A stretch of DNA of 64,000 bases, taken from Siderastrea siderea. Its lineage: Eukaryota > Cnidaria > Anthozoa > Scleractinia > Rhizangiidae. The translations under genes and the position numbers were made by a program. Positions 1-9,172 of the stretch are shown one piece after another. The DNA lies in assembly GCA_964030785.1 (NCBI GenBank), contig OZ034971.1:41394304-41458303 (forward strand), in the 5' to 3' direction. The notes under the pieces are model-generated. The model did no database searches. It saw nothing but the letters and a program-made list of their open reading frames with translations, and was not told where the DNA came from. Within the stretch, counting starts at the first letter, position 1. Each line of letters opens with the position of its first letter.

Positions 1-433
1 TCACAATTTCCTCATTTTGAAGTAAATCGTTGGAGAATATTTTCAAAATATCGGTAAAACTTGTTCCTTTATTTCTTTCGTTTAAAAAGAGAAGGCAGTA
101 ATAACCACATCTCACACTTTGTTCCCATTGAATATGGTTGTCATTTCTGAAAAAATGTTTCTTCCCATGCATTGACATCTCTTGTTCCCATTCCAAAGGT
201 GGTGGAAGCCCAAATGAATCGAAATACTCGTAAAGACCTTTTCCTTTTGGCCAACAACATACCCAGTGAGTTCCCAAACCTCCGAAATCATCCAAGCTGA
301 TAATACATGGAGAATGAAACAAAGGTTTTGTTTCGTTTCTGCTAAAAATGCCTTTGATGGGTATTCGTAAAAAGTTGCACCATTTTCTCAGGTCAATGTT
401 GGAAAGAGGTTTATCTTCAAATTTCAGTTTTTT
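1..433 (-). CDS. Adenovirus-type cysteine protease, partial (runs off left edge)
   Basis: The minus strand is open from 433 to base 1 and continues out of the window. The protein shows the order expected of an adenain/ULP1-like maturation protease: an active-site His in 'LGTHWVCCW', an acidic residue in 'YEYFDSFG', and a Cys in 'RCGYYCLLFL' preceded by a Gln (oxyanion hole type). In Polinton-like viruses this enzyme cleaves capsid precursors. The frame has no ATG before the conserved region: it opens after TAA at 434-436, next to a run of eight A on the coding strand (428-435). The gene overlaps the end of the upstream ORF (417-) in another frame. It could therefore have been fused to the upstream ORF by an indel in the homopolymer, or could start elsewhere. 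Family is fairly certain; gene start is not. Confidence 0.8.
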
Positions 434-1083
434 TTAAACGATAATAATCCTCCCAAGTTCCATAAAAAGGTGGAGGTTGAATTTGCATCCCTTCACCTTT
501 TGGTATTCCTGGTGATCGTCTTGTTCGTGGTGGTGGCGGTGGTGGTTGCGTTTGCATACCTTTTCCAATTATTTTTCTGACCAAATCAAGGGCCAAAGGT
601 ACTCCGATAGACGCCAACAGGCCAAGGAAACCGCCGTATTGTGCGCCGCCTCCTTTCACCAAACCTTTTCCAACAAGATATTGTTTTGCCGCCTTTTTCT
701 GAGCAGGAGTCATTCGCTGAACACGTTTATAAAGCTCAATTTCTCTTGGTCCAAAACCATTACCAAATATCTTTTTCAGCACCTTTTCAGCGCCAAAACT
801 CAAACCTACACTTGCTAATGCTCCAAGAGCTGGCTTTATCAAAGGTTTTGCCAAACCTAACATAGCAGAAAACAAATTTCCACCACGCTGCGCAGTGTTC
901 TGAAGCTGTGTCTGGCTAAATTTTATTACCATTCCTTTCCCTGCCGCCGATCGTTTTTTCAATCGCTTGATTTGAGTTTCAGTGAGAAAAAGTTCGTCAC
1001 CACGCCCAATTTGGTCTGGTTTAACTTTCAGACCAACAGGGGTCTTTGTTAAATAAGCTTTTTGAAGTTTTTTTTTTGGCCAT
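417..1083 (-). CDS. Hydrophobic, Pro-rich minor virion protein candidate, start disrupted
   Basis: The ORF ends in TGA at 417-419. It has an N-terminal stretch with 'LFLTETQIKRLKK' and 'MVIKFSQTQLQ', then Gly/Ala-rich hydrophobic segments ('GGFLGLLASIGVPLALDLV'), then a polyproline and 'PPPFYGTW' tail. This architecture recurs next to the capsid genes of cnidarian Polinton-like elements; a membrane-active or minor capsid role is inference. The coding frame reads back without an ATG to a TGA that overlaps the ATG at 1081-1083. Moving from that ATG into the coding frame needs a one-base change in a run of ten A, so the start is probably broken by an indel (or a sequencing error in the homopolymer). 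The frame seen up to 962 starts with TTG only. Confidence 0.55.
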
Positions 1084-1170
1084 CAGTCAGCGCGATTTTA
1101 AATGGATGATAATTTGTGCTCATTGTTTGTATATTATATTCAGAATTTTTTTTTTGAATTTTTCATTTGC

Positions 1171-2433
1171 CTAGACGGCGACAAGCTCGTTTCCAATTTG
1201 CTTCAGCACGAATTCTTTTTCATTCAAAACCAAGGCGAAGATTGCATAATCTTGAGCATTAGCGGCTTCATTCAATCTGTAATGGAATTCGAGCTTTTTC
1301 GAGTCGCCTGTCACACTTTCTTTGGTGTTTCGTAGGTCAAAGTAAATAATTGGGTACAACTTCTCAAAATTGGCAAGCTGCAGCTGAACGCCGGTGTTAT
1401 AGTCGTTCTTTCTGTATCTGAGATCGATCAAATCATTTAAAATTCTTATTTTAAAATCATGGTCATAATCAAGCTCAGGGTAAAATTTTGTGCCGTACTG
1501 AAGGCGGCAAGTGTCCAATCTTGCTGAGTCATCACCATCGATATCAAATGTGTCAAAGATATAAGGGTTTTGTGTATAAGCGTTTTGTTTCCGCGTTTGC
1601 TGAATGAATACAAAAACATGTTTGGGATCTGTTACCCCAGGTGTAATCAACCACGTACCATTGGCATCCCTTCGGGGGTTGCTGTTATGCAAATTTTCAT
1701 TCAGGTATTTCCATTGGGTTGGTTTCAAGAAATTTTCATTGGCCAGGGTCTGTCCTTTACCAGTGAAATGTAATTGTGGGACCCACAACTCAAATTTACG
1801 GACAACAATTCTTCGAGCTGTATCATCGTTTTGAAAAATCATTTCTTCGTCTAATTGCAGATTAATTTCAAACTCAAGTTTTAACGGTGGCAGTAGCCTG
1901 TCGGAAAGATTTTCAAAGAAGGAGTATCTGTTCAAAGGAATAATCGTCTTAACCATCTCACCTTGGTGTGATAGAAGCGCTCTTGCTCGCATTCCAAGGT
2001 TCGTCGCATTATTATCAGTCGCTGTGGTTGCGTCAGTGTCAAGATACCAAAATTGGTTTTTTGCCACGCTTCTCGAATAATCGTCTGAAAAATCAAGCAG
2101 ATTTTTTATGAAAATACCTTTATGGATATTGTTTGCCTCGTACAGGATTTTTCCTGATGAACTTAGTTTCAAACTTTGAATCAATGAGAAGGAACCGTTG
2201 ATCGGAGCTGATTCGGTGTCAGCACCAATGTTTGCTCCGTTTGCTTTAGCTTCAAACTTAAAATCAACGCGGAAATAAGCGTTGTACCAGTCATAAAAAT
2301 TGTCCCGGTCTGTTACGGTAAATTTATAGTTTGACTTTTTTTGAAAATTGTTATTCGCAGGGAAAGTGAGTGGGGTGTCCAAATTAATTTGAACGTATTT
2401 AGAATTTTCGAGGTATGGTTGACCTCTGAACAT
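1171..2433 (-). CDS. Major capsid protein candidate (double jelly-roll type)
   Basis: Intact 420-residue ORF. It begins 'MFRGQPYLENSKYVQ' and has the features of the invertebrate F54H12.2-like family of Polinton-derived capsid proteins: an early 'YNAYFRVDFKF' strand, a central region 'SLKLSSSGKILYEANN', then 'IIPLNRYSFFE' followed by 'LLPPLKLEFEINLQLDEE', and basic segment 'ARRIVVRKFELWVP'. In the virus family this forms the icosahedral shell. The length fits a double jelly-roll protein. The ORF is uninterrupted while neighbours are broken. An AT-rich box ('TTAATATAATAAG') sits about 20 bases before the ATG. Assignment rests on family resemblance seen by eye; a structure prediction would settle it. 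Confidence 0.72.
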   Translation of the reverse strand: MFRGQPYLENSKYVQINLDTPLTFPANNNFQKKSNYKFTVTDRDNFYDWYNAYFRVDFKFEAKANGANIGADTESAPINGSFSLIQSLKLSSSGKILYEANNIHKGIFIKNLLDFSDDYSRSVAKNQFWYLDTDATTATDNNATNLGMRARALLSHQGEMVKTIIPLNRYSFFENLSDRLLPPLKLEFEINLQLDEEMIFQNDDTARRIVVRKFELWVPQLHFTGKGQTLANENFLKPTQWKYLNENLHNSNPRRDANGTWLITPGVTDPKHVFVFIQQTRKQNAYTQNPYIFDTFDIDGDDSARLDTCRLQYGTKFYPELDYDHDFKIRILNDLIDLRYRKNDYNTGVQLQLANFEKLYPIIYFDLRNTKESVTGDSKKLEFHYRLNEAANAQDYAIFALVLNEKEFVLKQIGNELVAV

Positions 2434-2476
2434 GTTAGCAAGTGCTTATTATATTAATAGAAAAATTTTTTTTTTA

Positions 2477-2854
2477 TTAAATTTCGTTCGCCAAAATTCG
2501 ATTTAATTTTACAAGAGCGTCTGATTTTTTGGGTTTTTGGTTTTGTAAAATATTTGCAAGTTTCTTTTTTGCATCCTGAGACAACGGTTTTTGTTTTTTT
2601 CGCTCTTGCAGTATTTTTCGTATTTGTTTCGAACCTTTTTCAACAGCAAGTTCACCAACTCTCTGACCCGCTTTTTCAGCGATTGTTTTTGTGGCTTTTT
2701 CAGCAGTTTTCTTTGCAACATTCTTTACATTGTTTTTGAATACTTTACCGATGGTCATGAAGGTGTCACGGATCACACCCGACCCTTTGTGTTTATATCG
2801 ATAACTTCCGGTGTTTTCATCAAAGTATCTTGCCCACTCGCTCGGATGATTCAT
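2477..2854 (-). CDS. Small Lys-rich protein, capsid gene cluster
   Basis: 125 residues, intact. Starts 'MNHPSEWARYFDENTG', with a 'YRYKHKGSGVI' segment, then an amphipathic Lys/Ala-rich stretch (residues ~35-75: 'NVAKKTAEKATKTIAEKAG') likely to form a helix or coiled coil, and a basic Pro/Lys C-terminus. It lies between the capsid candidates in the same orientation, separated by ~40 and ~27 bases. The position and composition suggest a DNA- or capsid-associated virion protein, but no function can be assigned. The upstream box 'TATAAATATACA' precedes the ATG closely. Confidence 0.6.
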   Translation of the reverse strand: MNHPSEWARYFDENTGSYRYKHKGSGVIRDTFMTIGKVFKNNVKNVAKKTAEKATKTIAEKAGQRVGELAVEKGSKQIRKILQERKKQKPLSQDAKKKLANILQNQKPKKSDALVKLNRILANEI

Positions 2855-2881
2855 GATTGTATATTTATACCAAAAAAAACC

Positions 2882-3655
2882 TTACTCTTTTTTAATCATT
2901 AAGCTAATTGCAATGTCTGTCCCGTTGAGATCCAGGATATTGTTTCTTCCATCTGTCACCCAAATCCTTATTTCATTAATATAACTTTTATTCACAGGTT
3001 GCCACTTAAGCCGACGCGGCTCTTCTTGAAATGGATAGCTAACGTGAAGATCTGATGTTGAGAAACAGTATAACACATCGTTTGAAATATTGTTTGTTCG
3101 GCGTGAGATAAGATCGCAGTGCAAATATACCCAATCAACATCTCTTGTGATATTTGGAACTTTTCTTCCAACAACATCTCCGCTCAAGGTACTTTTGTCA
3201 TAACCAAGCAATTCACCAAAATTTCCTTGAGAAAAGTCAAGCTCATAATCGTTATGTATCAAAGCCACAACCCTATAAATCGACATATCGAAATATATGG
3301 TGAAAATATATTTACTGTCTTTGTTTGTCGGGTCTACTTTACCGGTGTGTTGCTGAATGAATGTGTTAATTCTTGCGTAATCATACATTCCATTCGGGAA
3401 AGTTAAGGTCTTCCACGCTTGTTCCGTTTTTTTCTTCCAGCGAATTTTGTTGTTATCATAACGAGAATCGATATTATTCCATGAGTAACTCATTGTGATA
3501 AGTCTGTCTAGCGCAGCTTTATAGTTTCCTGGTCCCAATTCGGTCGGCAAATCGATCGGAGGATGAAACTTCACTGTAAAATCGTGTGAAACATTTCGTT
3601 CTCCACCTCTTTCTAGTTTTGCAAGGTTTGAGTAAAGCAGTATGTCAAAGCTCAT
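2882..3655 (-). CDS. Minor capsid (penton-like) protein candidate
   Basis: 257 residues, intact, starting 'MSFDILLYSNLAKLERGG'. It contains 'YKAALDRLITMSYSWNNI', 'VYLHCDLISRRTNN' and a C-terminal 'INEIRIWVTDGRNNILDLNG' ending in a beta-rich 'DIAISLMI'. This C-terminal pattern (statement about ordinary 'D-x-R/N ... DLNG') is typical of the single-jelly-roll protein encoded beside the major capsid in metazoan Polinton-like elements. It probably occupies the vertex, which is inference. It belongs to the minus-strand late cluster, ~27 bases after the preceding gene and with a 'TTATATAAAAC' box right before the ATG. Confidence 0.62.
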   Translation of the reverse strand: MSFDILLYSNLAKLERGGERNVSHDFTVKFHPPIDLPTELGPGNYKAALDRLITMSYSWNNIDSRYDNNKIRWKKKTEQAWKTLTFPNGMYDYARINTFIQQHTGKVDPTNKDSKYIFTIYFDMSIYRVVALIHNDYELDFSQGNFGELLGYDKSTLSGDVVGRKVPNITRDVDWVYLHCDLISRRTNNISNDVLYCFSTSDLHVSYPFQEEPRRLKWQPVNKSYINEIRIWVTDGRNNILDLNGTDIAISLMIKKE

Positions 3656-3670
3656 TATTGTTTTATATAA

Positions 3671-4657
3671 TCAGAAATAATTTTTTTTCTTTTCCTTTTT
3701 TTTAATTGTCCCGAGTTCAACAAGTGAATCAAGCAGATATATCACCTGATTTTTCAGTTTTATTGAGCTGTTTCCTGTTTTTATCGATCCTAAGCTCAAA
3801 TGAAGTTGGTCGATCAATTTTTCAGCTTCATCAGCAATGCCACTTCCTTCGGTTTCCCAATCCTTTTTTGAAAAGTCATCTTCATCGTCAGAAAGTTCAA
3901 AAGCGGGTCTTCGGCTCATAACAGCTTTTTCTAAAGGGGTTGGAGTGGTTTCTCTTTTTTCTTGTGGGGGAGTGGACTTCAGTCTATACTTCCCCACCTG
4001 TAACTGTTTCCCAAAAAGTGTTTTTGGTACTCCTCTTTTCGCAAAAATTCCATCTCTTACCTTTTTGAGGTCTTCAATTGAATAACCAAATAGGGGGGAT
4101 TTTCTACTTTTTACTCTGTAATTGGGATCATTCCCAAATTTCGTGATTAGTTGGTTGACTGTTTGCAATACGGTTGATTCATAGCGATATTCTGTTTTAA
4201 CCGGTTCCGGCTCCCCCCACTCTTTACGTGTGGATTTTTTTTCTTCCATCAGCGATTGGGGTGGTGGTGGTGGTGGAAAATCATCATCATCAACAACAAC
4301 TTCTTGATATGAGGGTGGTGGTGGTGATGGTGGTGGTGATGGTGGTGTTGGTGATGGTGTTGGTGATGGTGCTGGTGTGGGTGCGTCCGGTCTGAATTCA
4401 TCACCAAAAGGGTAAATTTCGTCAAATTCATCCATTGTGTAATCAGGAACTTCCTGCTCCTCTTCTTCCTCCTCTTCTTCCACAGTGGTGCTATTTTGAT
4501 CAAGCCTTTTTGTAATTGGTTTAAAAAACTCTTCTCCTGAAAGCTGACCAAACTCTTTGTTTATTTTATTCATTCTGAATTTTTGGTGAATTTCTTCTGT
4601 TTGTTCGTCCAGATTCAACTTTTCTTTTGCCTTTTGACGCCAATTTTTCATTGACAT
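3671..4657 (-). CDS. Proline-rich acidic protein of the viral element
   Basis: 328 residues, intact. N-terminal basic helix ('MSMKNWRQKAKEKLNL'), a Glu run (~residues 58-66), a long low-complexity region of Pro/Ser/Thr and Pro runs (~90-135), then a better-conserved domain with 'GYSIEDLKKVRDGIF' and 'GVPKTLFGKQLQVG' (~190-220), and a Lys-rich end. No enzymatic motif is visible. It is the first gene of the minus-strand cluster and is divergent from the ATPase gene across 34 bases. A scaffold or tegument-like role is only a guess. The nucleotide-level repeat (GGTGGTGAT units, ~4310-4380) makes this region prone to length change. Confidence 0.6.
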   Translation of the reverse strand: MSMKNWRQKAKEKLNLDEQTEEIHQKFRMNKINKEFGQLSGEEFFKPITKRLDQNSTTVEEEEEEEEQEVPDYTMDEFDEIYPFGDEFRPDAPTPAPSPTPSPTPPSPPPSPPPPSYQEVVVDDDDFPPPPPPQSLMEEKKSTRKEWGEPEPVKTEYRYESTVLQTVNQLITKFGNDPNYRVKSRKSPLFGYSIEDLKKVRDGIFAKRGVPKTLFGKQLQVGKYRLKSTPPQEKRETTPTPLEKAVMSRRPAFELSDDEDDFSKKDWETEGSGIADEAEKLIDQLHLSLGSIKTGNSSIKLKNQVIYLLDSLVELGTIKKKEKKKNYF

Positions 4658-4691
4658 ATTTCCAGCGTTAATATATAGAAGCCAAAAAAAA
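4658..4691. promoter_or_regulatory. Divergent promoter between the two gene blocks
   Basis: Only 34 bases separate the proline-rich gene (minus) and the ATPase gene (plus). They contain 'GTTAATATATAGAAG', which reads as a TATA-like box on both strands. It must serve both directions if the genes are transcribed separately. The same AT-rich box recurs before other genes of the element. Confidence 0.5.
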
Positions 4692-5324
4692 ATGAAGATT
4701 CCAAATTATGACCCAGGTTCTTCTAAGAGTAACTACAAACAAGGTCATCCTTGCATGCCAGCAGATGTTTTTCGGATGTTAATTTGTGGGCCCAGTAATT
4801 CTGGTAAAACAAACACATTACTGCATATGCTTTATGAGTTGTTAGAGTATGATAAAATTTACCTATTTTCAAAGAACCTGCACCAGAACAAATACCAGGA
4901 TCTTTTGCAGGAGTTTGCAAAACGAATCAACCCCAAGGTTGGTTACGAGGTTATTGAGGCTTATGGTGATGAAATTATTCCACTCGAAGAACTTCCGACG
5001 GACAACCAAAAAATAGTTGTTTTTGACGATCTTGTTTGTGAGAGCAACCAAAACAGCATAATTAACTATTTCATCAACGGGCGGCACAGAAACTGCTGCG
5101 TTATTTACCTCACTCAAACTTTTTACAAGGTGCCGAAAAACATCCGTGATAACTGCAGCCATTTTTGTATTTTTAGATTTCTTCCAAAAGAAAACAAACG
5201 GATTGCAGACGAGATAGGTGTGGATCATAACGCCTTAGGTCGCGCCACCGATAAAAAATATTCTTTCTTTTACTATGACAAACCCCAAAAATTAATGAAA
5301 AAAAATTTTGATGAAGATATATAA
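4692..5324 (+). CDS. DNA-packaging ATPase (A32/FtsK-HerA type)
   Basis: 210 residues, intact. Walker A is 'GPSNSGKT' at residues 33-40. Walker B is 'KIVVFDDL' at ~107-114, followed by a conserved '[19 protein letters not shown]' segment that carries the sensor-like Gln and an Arg. This is the compact genome-packaging ATPase of Polinton-like and nucleocytoplasmic viruses, which pumps DNA into the procapsid. It begins 34 bases after the divergent gene. Its TAA overlaps the ATG of the collagen/fibre gene by one base (TAATG). It is one of the few fully open genes of the element. Confidence 0.88.
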   Translation: MKIPNYDPGSSKSNYKQGHPCMPADVFRMLICGPSNSGKTNTLLHMLYELLEYDKIYLFSKNLHQNKYQDLLQEFAKRINPKVGYEVIEAYGDEIIPLEELPTDNQKIVVFDDLVCESNQNSIINYFINGRHRNCCVIYLTQTFYKVPKNIRDNCSHFCIFRFLPKENKRIADEIGVDHNALGRATDKKYSFFYYDKPQKLMKKNFDEDI

Positions 5325-7106
5325 TGGGGTATATTAACAGCCAAATAGGTGGAACTAGCCAAACTAAAACAAGTGAAAGTGGAAAAGTCGGTCCTCCTGG
5401 CCCAGGTGGTCCTCCTGGCCCTGAGGGTCCTCCTGGACCGAAGGGTGATAAAGGCCCTGGAGGACCACAGGGTCCTAATGGTCCAAGAGGAGAAAAAGGG
5501 CCCGCTGGACCACAAGGTCAGGAGGGGGCACAAGGACCACGTGGTTTAAAAGGTGATAAGGGCGAAAGGGGCGACAAGGGTGATAAGGGCGATAAAGGAG
5601 AAAAAGGTGATCCTGGATCTCAGGGTAGTGTCAGCGGTTCTGCTGATATTGACATGCAAAATAAGTACAGTATCTAGTGATTGAAAAGCAACCCATATCC
5701 TGTCCGCGGTGATTTGACGAAGGCAATAAGCTATCAAGATATGAGAAATATCTTTCTTTCAAAAAAAGAGGGTGGACAAATGGAAACAAATATTGATATG
5801 AATAATAATACAATTTTCAATGTGAAAGACCCCACACAGGCAGATCATGCAACAAATAAAAAATATGTCGATAACCAACTTGTGAAAAAATTGGATAAAA
5901 ATGTTGATATTGATATGACAAATAAATCAATTACTAATCTTAAATTACCATCAAACCAAAAAGACGCAACAAACGTTGAGTTTGTCAATAAAAGACTTAA
6001 TGACACACAAAAAAATTATCTCAAATTTTATGGTTCTAACAATATGACTGGAGACTTAAAATTAAACAATAATAAATTTGTTAACTTACAAACCGATTCA
6101 AAAAATTCGAAATCTCGCAGTTAATGTTGAGTTAATGGAAAATGAAATAACAACTATGAGAGATCTTGTCACTTAAAAAATTCATGAATCTCAAATTATT
6201 AATTCGGGACAAAAAAGAGACGCTTTCAGATACTTAATGGAAGACACTGATGAATCTTCGAGTGAAAGCAATATCAAGGTTTTGGGAATCAGTGATTTTT
6301 CCGAGTCTCCACATCAAATTAATAAAAAAGCTTACTCTCTCCAACTCTTGTTTGAAAAAGACTCACCCAACCAGTACTGGTCACGCCTCAGTTTTAACCT
6401 TTATAAACTTCCAGTCGGTTACTATACTTTGGTCGTTGAATGGTTTCCGCCGGAAATGAGTGAGTTGAGTGTGGCAGTGCAAGGCACGACGATTTCAATT
6501 TCTAGTTATGCAACAAAAACATTCGAGAAGTACACCAAAACAGTTATCAATTTTCACAGATGGGGTAGCTCACCTCCACAATTCCTATATCTCGATCTAC
6601 ACGGTACAGTTAGTTTTCCATCACTTTTAACAATTGGACATCTAATTGTTTATGGTGTAAAAGAAACAATTTCAAACGTTGACCCAAGTGTCTATGACAC
6701 CGCTTTTGTTATTGAAAATGGAAAAATGGTGATGGAAACAGATTTATTTTTAAACGGACATAATTTGAGGGGTTCCGTTCATTATATATATGGTTATTTA
6801 TCAACGAAAAATGATAAAACGATTTTTGAATTAAATGGTAATTCAGAGGTACTCATTCCAGCAAATAGCAATTTATTAAATGCAACAGTATTATTTAAAA
6901 AAATTATGGGTCCATTTCCAGCTATTACTTTAAGAGTAATTACTGGTGGTTTTCCTCCATTTAGTTTCACTTCAACAAAAGCAATTCAAAAACAAAAAAT
7001 AGATATTAATTTAAAATTACCAAGTGGTTTTCTTTCGATGTTTTTGTTGTCTCCAAAATTTAAAAATGAAAATTTCTTAATTTTGATTGAATATATAGCA
7101 CCATAA
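5324..7106 (+). pseudogene. Collagen-like/fibre protein gene, broken by several lesions
   Basis: The stretch reads as one fibre gene. Part 1 (5324-5677) has a short leader, then 26 uninterrupted Gly-X-Y triplets (residues ~24-102). Part 2 (5681-6124, same frame) holds three degenerate tail-fibre-like repeats of the form 'IDMNNNTI...DATN..YVD'. Part 3 (6237-7106, shifted frame) is a ~290-residue beta-rich C-terminal domain ('YYTLVVEWFPPEMSEL', 'PPQFLYLDLHGTV'). Lesions seen: tandem stops TAG-TGA at 5675-5680; a frame change around 6100-6117; and TAA at 6174-6176. By analogy with viral fibres, a collagen stalk, trimerising repeats and a receptor-binding head are inferred. The gene cannot make the full protein as it stands. 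Confidence 0.72.
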
Positions 7107-7132
7107 TATTTTTTCATTTATTATATAACACA

Positions 7133-7618
7133 ATGCGGGACATTTTCGAATTTAACCATATCGACCAAACACTTTCTGCAGAGAAAGTTAAAATTATGAA
7201 AGATTTGTATCGTTATTATCATAAGAAACATTATGGGTATGAAAAGTTGCACCGCGGTTTTCGAAGAAAAAATTTTGTAAGTAATCTTTCAGCTGGCTAG
7301 TTAATTATAAGTGCCGCAGTAGCCGGAGGAATAACATTGAACCCTGCTGTCATGGCAACTTTAACTGGTGTTGGTCTTACTTTGAAAGCAGTGGCAAGCC
7401 TTAAGAAATTCGATAAAAAAATGGAACGAGCAAATTTGGCCCGTATCGAATACCAGAAAATCCTTGACGAGATTCGCTTTTACCTCCGAGGCGAAAATTT
7501 CGACGTGAAGGCCTTTCTTGATAGCTTGAAAATGAAAGATAATTTCATCACTGATCATTGTATGGAGATTCCACTATCTGTTCAAAGAAAGTACGATAAA
7601 AAATTCGCTCAATTGTAG
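7133..7618 (+). pseudogene. Two-part small protein with membrane hairpin, one in-frame TAG
   Basis: ATG at 7133 lies just after 'TTATATAACACA'. The frame reads 55 codons ('MRDIFEFNHIDQTLS'), meets TAG at 7298-7300, and continues in the same frame to 7618. The second part opens with a hydrophobic stretch ('LIISAAVAGGITLNPAVMA') that looks like a membrane hairpin, followed by a charged helical tail ('KKFDKKMERANLARIEYQ'). A single nonsense codon therefore splits one gene; the downstream ATG at 7352 or nearby could give only the C-terminal half. The function is unknown. It is a typical accessory gene of these elements. Confidence 0.6.
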
Positions 7619-7649
7619 ATTTTTAAAGTAATTATATACGCCAAACAAA

Positions 7650-7847
7650 ATGATTCCACTTTTCGTAACTATTTGTCATTGGGTTTTTGAACTTCTCACT
7701 CCTCCTGATATTAGACAAATACGATACATTACTCGTGAGTGTGTTTCAAAAATATTGTCACCAACTCATGAATGTGTTTCAAAAATATCGTTACCAACTC
7801 GTGATGAAAATGGCTACCCAATTTCAGGCTATGATGTGGTTCCATAA
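7650..7847 (+). CDS. Small unknown protein of the viral element
   Basis: 65 residues, starting 'MIPLFVTICHWVFELL' (hydrophobic N-terminus). It contains a tandem duplication of a 12-codon unit, giving 'RECVSKILSPT' then 'HECVSKISLPT', before 'RDENGYPISGYDVVP'. The reading frame continues after the TAA at 7845-7847 for 18 more codons to TGA at 7902, so the present stop may be secondary. An AT-rich box ('TTATATACG') is 15-20 bases before the ATG. The role is unknown. Confidence 0.4.
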   Translation: MIPLFVTICHWVFELLTPPDIRQIRYITRECVSKILSPTHECVSKISLPTRDENGYPISGYDVVP

Positions 7848-8065
7848 TACAACTTTCTTCACAAAGTTGTCAACTTCACCAACAGAGTCGCAATAAAATT
7901 TTGACTAAGACGTTTAAAACATACGACGCTTTTGCTTGGCAACAAGCCCCTGATCTCCACGTGATATGATATAATTCAGTGTCAAGGTTAAACTTAAAAA
8001 CACGTGAGACAAAGCGTGATAGCACGCGTGAGTGGAAAACATACCGAAAGGTGCCGGTAATTCGA

Positions 8066-8196
8066 CATACCGAAAGGCGCCGTAATTCCGAAGGGTGCCG
8101 GAATTTTTTTTAGGCGCTGTTAAATTCCGAAAGGTGCTATTTTTGTCTAAACTTTTTTTTTGGCACCCTTCGGAATTACCGGCGTCTTTCGGTATG
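8066..8196. repeat. Long imperfect hairpin, GCC/TTCGG-rich
   Basis: The left arm 8066-8100 ('CATACCGAAAGGCGCCG...') and right arm 8161-8196 are inverted copies of about 35 bases with few differences, separated by ~60 bases. A further partial copy of the arm motif ('ATACCGAAAGGTGCCGG') stands directly upstream at 8041. It is GC-rich in an AT-rich setting and lies just before the OB-like gene. Confidence 0.75.
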
Positions 8197-8261
8197 CGCG
8201 TTCCGCTTCACAAAAAAGAACACCCCTATTAAACAAATGTATCTTCAACACATCTCTTACT

Positions 8262-8579
8262 ATGGCTATCTGCACAGATCAACATACGATCTCACAAGAC
8301 TGGCCAACAGAGGAAAGTTTTAAAAGAAAAGAAATTTTAAAATGGCGGGATATTTCAGGCGCTATTTACAAAATTCAAAAAGTTAAATATAGAAAAGGTA
8401 AATATGGGGATTCAGCTATTTTAACTTTAGAAACAAAAAATGGTGATAAGTTTTATGTATGGGCCCCTAAACGACTTACAGAAGACCTGATGGAAGATAA
8501 TTCTTATCAATTTGTTTATAAAATTGGTCTCAAAACTTCTGCTGACGGTAATGAATATTTTGATTATGAATTAATGTAA
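8262..8579 (+). CDS. Small OB-fold-like single-strand DNA binding candidate
   Basis: 105 residues from ATG 8262 ('MAICTDQHTISQDWP'). This start is preferred over upstream in-frame TTG because the earlier codons are part of the hairpin repeat. The pattern 'GAIYKIQKVKYRKGKYGDSAILTLE' then 'GDKFYVWAPKRL' and 'YDYELM'-like end (here 'EYFDYELM') resembles a short OB fold of the kind found in small ssDNA-binding proteins of these elements. A replication or repair accessory role is inferred. The ORF is intact. Confidence 0.5.
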   Translation: MAICTDQHTISQDWPTEESFKRKEILKWRDISGAIYKIQKVKYRKGKYGDSAILTLETKNGDKFYVWAPKRLTEDLMEDNSYQFVYKIGLKTSADGNEYFDYELM

Positions 8580-8703
8580 CCTGTCTGTTTTTTCAAGCTT
8601 GAGTTGTTAGGGGGTTTCCCTTCAATGTTTGTACAATAATATAAATTACGTCATTGCCTGCGGGTTTTCACCGAACCGCGAAGTCACGCGCCATAAACAC
8701 AAC

Positions 8704-9063
8704 TTAAGGACTGTGATCCTCTTCCCATATATCAGTACAAAACTTAATTAAGGTTAAATCAATTATATCCGGAACAGAAATGATTATTTCGTGTAAGATT
8801 TCTTCTTGTTTATAACAAGGGTAACAACACCCTCCCTGACAACAGTGCATATAAGCTATACACACTATAATATGCACAAGCCGCTCCATTTCAGGACAGA
8901 AAGGTTGTATTAAAAGCTCGTTGTGAACCAAGTTCCAACCCAAAGCCGCTCGCTCTTTCAGTTTTATGGCGAGGTAATGTTTGTAAATTATCTCACGTAA
9001 CTCTGGTGGTAGGTTTTGAATTGCTTCCGTTATCTGACAGGTGTTGAATCCGGTTGCCATCAA
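8704..9063 (-). CDS. F-box-like small protein, copy 1 of a tandem pair
   Basis: 119 residues. The N-terminus 'ITEAIQNLPPELREIIYKHYL' resembles the start of an F-box or BTB-back type helix pair, followed by a Cys-rich middle ('YMHCCQGGCCYPCY'). It is paralogous to the next ORF (9173-9553), with the same order of blocks ('NLPPELREIIYKHYL', 'HNELL.QPFC', 'CYPC'). The Cys pairs could bind metal. A role in host ubiquitin pathways would be a guess based on the N-terminal motif alone. Upstream 'TATAATCGATAAATA' looks like the element's AT box. Confidence 0.5.
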   Translation of the reverse strand: MMATGFNTCQITEAIQNLPPELREIIYKHYLAIKLKERAALGWNLVHNELLIQPFCPEMERLVHIIVCIAYMHCCQGGCCYPCYKQEEILHEIIISVPDIIDLTLIKFCTDIWEEDHSP

Positions 9064-9172
9064 ATTTGACTCACAAATATTTATCGATTATAATTTTTTG
9101 TGTGTGTGTTCGGTTTTTTTTTAATTGGTGGTTGGTACTCTTCACAAAAACACACCGAGGTCAACCAATTTC

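Noticed and set aside
5349..5549. Second collagen-frame ORF
   Set aside because: Shadow frame of the Gly-X-Y coding region.
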